Of a DNA stretch of 64,000 nucleotides, positions 60,901 to 64,000 are shown one piece after another. The DNA is from Litoditis marina (Eukaryota; Nematoda; Chromadorea; Rhabditida; Rhabditidae): the NCBI GenBank assembly GCA_964036275.1, contig OZ038433.1, positions 39,713,336 through 39,777,335 on the forward strand, read 5' to 3'. The translations under genes were made by a program, and so were the position numbers. Each line of letters starts with the position of its first letter. Position 1 is the first letter of the stretch. Under the pieces are notes generated by a model. The model had not been told where the DNA came from and did not search any database. It saw only the letters and a list, made by a program, of their open reading frames with translations.

Positions 60901-63900
60901 TTACGGAAGGGTGAAAAGAAGCATGGCAAAGCCAATTTCTCTATGAAACGGACCTAGTGCCACGAACATCGACATCTCAGAGGCCTGCTCCCTACAGTAG
61001 TTGTAGATGGGTTTCGCATTGTTGAGAGCATAGCTGTTCCCGATTACCATTATCTTTTTTCCTCCGCTGCTCTTTTTCACATTCTGAAACAAGCAGTCTA
61101 TTGCATGCCAAACGCATTATCACGTATAACGTAAGAAACTCACATAATTTGAGAAGGTGCAAATATAAAATACGCATATGCTCACTATTTGCACGTTATA
61201 TAAACTGATTGTGGCATTCACTTCTCTTCTAGTAGTTTCGGTTCGAGTAATAGCTCAAATATTGACATTGAACAAGTGAATTACACCATAACTCGAAATA
61301 CTTTAATTCAAACGTGGTTTCAAACACTGTACCAGAAACATCTCATGGAGATTGAGCGACTGTGTTGAATTATGAGATTGGGAGAAATACCAAAACTGCC
61401 GTCGGTTTTGGAAGTTATCTCATGATGCCAAGTGTCATTGTGTGAAATTTCCATGTTATTTCATTTGTAAACTCCAACAACTGTAACCATACAACATACC
61501 GCGAAGTCGCAACGACCGTTTTTCTCCCGTGCAGGCATTCTACAGTAACTCAACACCATGTCTGAGCTTTCATGTTCGTCGTTCTCGTAGTTTATTTGAA
61601 TGGCTTCTTCTACAATAACATAAATATTAGGCAAGCGTAAGCCCCCCTTCCATGGAAGACTCAACTAAGATTCGCGTGGAACAGAAATGGATGGCTTAAA
61701 GGAGATAGAAGAATAAATCGAGTAATAGTTTCAACGGTAGCGTGAAATCCGAGTTGATAGTTCAGCTAACTAAATAATTCTCTTCAAACGTGCCAGTCCA
61801 TGTCACAAAAAAGAAGTAGGCATGATGAAAATGAATAAATATCAATACCTACACATGCTCACATATATTTCTCGCTTAAAGAAAGGCGGGGGTATACTGT
61901 ATATCTCACTTTGCGCTGTGTAAGAACACATAGATACGATTGATCCACAACGTTGATATGAACCCATTCAGTGTAGTGTTTAGCGTTCGCTTCTCCCAAT
62001 CTATTAGGCTCTGTTCGAGTCTCAAATGAGGCGGATATTTTATAAATTTGGCGCGCGCTATACAAGAAGTAACCTGAACTTCGTTGTAGTTTGACTGCGG
62101 CTTAGTCCAAAGTTCACGAAACTTGACCGAAAATCAACGGAGTTCAACTACAAACACAGCGGCGGCCACATTTGTTCATCTCCGATGTTGAACTGTGAAG
62201 TAATCACAAAAAATCTCAATAACTGTTTTGCAGGTTGCCGTGAGATGATTTGCGTGACATCTCGCGAAAGTTTTGGGTAGATTACTACACCTGGTCACTA
62301 ACCTAATGTAACGTTATTGGGATCGACTTCCAAATCGAAGTCCCTGGGATCCTGATTGAGCGAACAGTTGATGAGAAGCACTATGCACAGTCCGTACAAT
62401 ACCGCAATGAGACCAATTATAGGCGATTTGGATAACTTTCGGTAGAATTTCTCGTACGTCTCGGTCAACAAGGCACCGATTAGCAGCGAGAATAAAAATC
62501 CGAGAAAAACAGCTGAAACAGAAAAAAATATCAGCGACAATATAGCAATAGTCGTTCCTACAGAAAACCCTACGGTATGATCTGAATATCTTCAGTACAT
62601 TTAAATACGTCAATTTTGTCGCATAAGTGATGAACTTTGCGTTGAATTTTGATTGTAAAAGACTGCTCGAGAATTCTTCACCACGTAAAGTTTGCATCAC
62701 ATCGGGAAAGTTTGAATGCAGAATAAATGTAGTTTGGACTAGGTGCGTAGCCATGAGCACAGGAAAACTAGTTCAAGGGAGACAAATGTAACGAAAACGA
62801 ACTAAAAATTGTGGTATACGAACCGAATAGTTCGCCGGTGTAATTTATCTTGCAGTAGGCGGCGATCGGCCAATGTATGAGATACACAGCATAGGAAATA
62901 TCGCCGAGGTAGGTCAAAGGCTTGTTACACACCAGGGGGTATTGCACGAAGGAGCCACATACCATCATCAAACCAGTCAGCAGTGTCACTATGACCCTAA
63001 AAGAAAAATTAAATTTTTTTCATGATTATTATTATTAATATCTTCATATAATAAGAATAATGACCATAAAGAGAGCATTTATCATTGTTATTCTTATTAT
63101 AATACACATAATAATAATAATGATAATAATAATAATCATCTTAAGTATTACCTAAGTTGGTCGTCCCAACTCTTCACGTGAGACATGGCCATGATTAGGG
63201 TGGTGGTGCAACAGAGAGCGATGAAGAGGTTCATGACAGTGCGAACTTGGGAGGATACCCGGAGGCTTTCTGCAAACCAGAGTACAGAGTACGTATGCTA
63301 TAATATCTCGGCACGTTCATCCCATCCTGCGTCTCCTCAAATATACGCTATTTATCTGCTCTCACATCCAGCCGGGATGTAAGAGACGAGAAATGGCGAG
63401 TCAGAGCGAGAGACGCAGGATGAGATGAAGGTGCCGGGATCGTCTAGCATACGTGCTCTGAACACTGCCAGATGAATTGAGACAATGGGAAACGGTAAAT
63501 AGGAGTGCAAAAATTGTGTACTTTGTACGTTATTCCACAATCTGAGCTTCTCTCCTATTCTCTTCGATAGTTCAGCACAATTTGTCACTTGCATTTTAGG
63601 ACAAGCCAATCTTCAAATATCAATTTTATGTAAAACAAAACCAGATGTTCGCCTTTCTTTCAACATGAGAATCCCCAACCAACCTGCCGGTTCTCCATCG
63701 AGTAATCCCTTTTCTTCAATTATGAGCTCCTTTTCAACACATGCTGAGGGGCTGTTCACCACCAAAAAACAGTAAATACCTGCGAACAATCTATTGAAAG
63801 TGTATTTGTCATAATTAAGCAGACTAAAAATGGACACGAAGCTTTTCGGAAATCTGAAGTTTTGTGCTTTGAGCTGAAATTGAACAGCGCCATCCATTTT

Positions 63901-64000
63901 GGTCAAAAAGGAGTATGGTGTTGTGTGAAACATGAATATAAAATATATTGTTCGTGCTCAGATAAAAAGTGAGACATATACTTACCAAATATAAACTGCC
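57914..64000 (-). CDS. Second OAC-family acyltransferase/SGNH gene, 5' end outside window
   Basis: Exons in window: 64000-63986 (continues), 63779-63684, 63269-63152, 62996-62824, 62512-62303, 61609-61500, 61083-60954, 59279-59150, 58808-58613, 58153-57914. All phases agree, about 472 codons. The first visible codons read WQFIFG, the family WQF motif after transmembrane helix 7 or so. Then come GDISYAVYLIHWPIAAY, membrane segments (LIAVLYGLCIVLLI) and an extracellular loop. The SGNH part has MVIGNSYALNN with the Ser nucleophile. The terminal block reads SSGMHLTPVG, so the usual Asp three residues before His is Ser. The intron after 59150 begins GC (AG/GCGAGT), the only join that keeps phase. 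The family is the same as the gene at 31793-41646 but clearly diverged. Confidence 0.88.
58809..59149. repeat. Tandem repeat of 72-76 bp filling an oac intron
   Basis: gttcaaactggtctgaacat starts at 58917, 58993 and 59066, and the related gttcaaactcgcctgaacat at 59138. The last copy overlaps the 3' end of an exon and its donor. The unit therefore includes exon-end sequence (minus-strand GATGTTCAG). Confidence 0.85.
59454..59835 (+). repeat. Hairpin-ended repeat fragment
   Basis: The head ggcgcagcgctgcgcc is followed by gattagttcttgttcag, like the element at 15889, and later a ggcggcggcggcggcgac stretch. It lies in an oac intron. The small frames are by-products. Confidence 0.5.
59924..60275. 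repeat. Foldback element with AATCTTTACTTTC arms
   Basis: tatagaaaaagagttcaatc, gaaagtaaagattagttttg and aaggctaatctcgc return as complements up to about 60275. Relative of the foldback at 16677-17516. Located in an oac intron. Confidence 0.8.
60425..60620. repeat. Foldback MITE, relative of 51537-51795
   Basis: Shares ctgcacactctctcgctttt, gtagctggccaatc and ggcgccaatcgttctgag with 51537-51795. An internal small duplication of cagagagaccca is present. It lies in an oac intron. Confidence 0.7.
61868..62052 (+). repeat. SINE-like repeat with tRNA-related core, diverged copy
   Basis: Shares aggcgggggtatactgta, tctcactttgcgctgtgtaa and the ending gatattttataaatttgg with 19498-19682. The A- and B-box-like sequences (CTGTTCGAGTCTC) are diverged. 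Confidence 0.55.
63290..63454. repeat. Palindromic MITE (CTAGCATACGT ends), third copy
   Basis: Starts tacgtatgct, contains catcccatcctgcgtctcct and centre cagccgggatgtaagag, and ends tctagcatacgt. Diverged from 20687-20852. Located in an intron of the second oac gene. Confidence 0.75.

Noticed and set aside
63780..63933. Extending the oac exon at 63684-63779 upstream in frame (NRLFAG)
   Set aside because: The window-edge exon ends WQFIFG with GTAAGT and joins in phase at 63779, giving the family WQF motif; the upstream frame is intronic.
925..64000. An operon of zen-4 with the oac genes
   Set aside because: Spacing is kilobases, not the roughly 100 bp typical of nematode operons, and duplications and repeats intervene.

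Overview
This window looks like nuclear DNA of a Caenorhabditis-type nematode. The genes are cut into many short exons with worm-style splice sites (TTTCAG acceptors, GTAAG/GTATG donors). The largest gene is an orthologue of the nematode kinesin-6 gene zen-4. Two members of the worm-expanded oac family (acyltransferase-3 plus SGNH domain) are also present. Much of the rest is palindromic (foldback/MITE-like) and tRNA-derived repeat. All exon models were built by eye from splice phase and family similarity; no alignment or RNA evidence was available.

Layout. (1) 925-12671, minus: a complete zen-4 orthologue in 21 exons (about 783 aa). Its exons 2 and 3 lie between the arms of an inverted repeat of about 825 bp. 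(2) 12953-21077 and 25433-37688: two copies of an 8.1-kb segment. Copy A carries only the 3' half of an oac gene (15172-21023), as a 5'-truncated pseudogene. Copy B carries the same exons inside a full oac gene (31793-41646, 17 exons, about 671 aa). Copy B is interrupted by a 4.14-kb composite repeat insertion (27508-31647), whose empty site is preserved in copy A. (3) 21078-25432: spacer dominated by a 1.1-kb direct repeat. (4) 41647-53568: no confident gene; a mosaic of several sequence blocks, each present 2-3 times in mixed orientation, plus foldback elements and an inverted relative of the composite insertion. (5) 53569-55169, minus: a small secreted PAN/apple-like protein with a Gly-rich tail. 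(6) about 55453-56267, plus: a possible IL-17-like cytokine gene. (7) 57914-64000, minus: a second oac gene that runs off the window's right edge; its SGNH aspartate is replaced by serine.

The genes do not form an operon. ZEN-4 acts with CYK-4 in centralspindlin during cytokinesis. The oac products are predicted multi-pass membrane acyltransferases. The PAN-like and IL-17-like products would be secreted. The two oac genes and the truncated copy suggest a locally amplifying oac cluster interleaved with mobile DNA.
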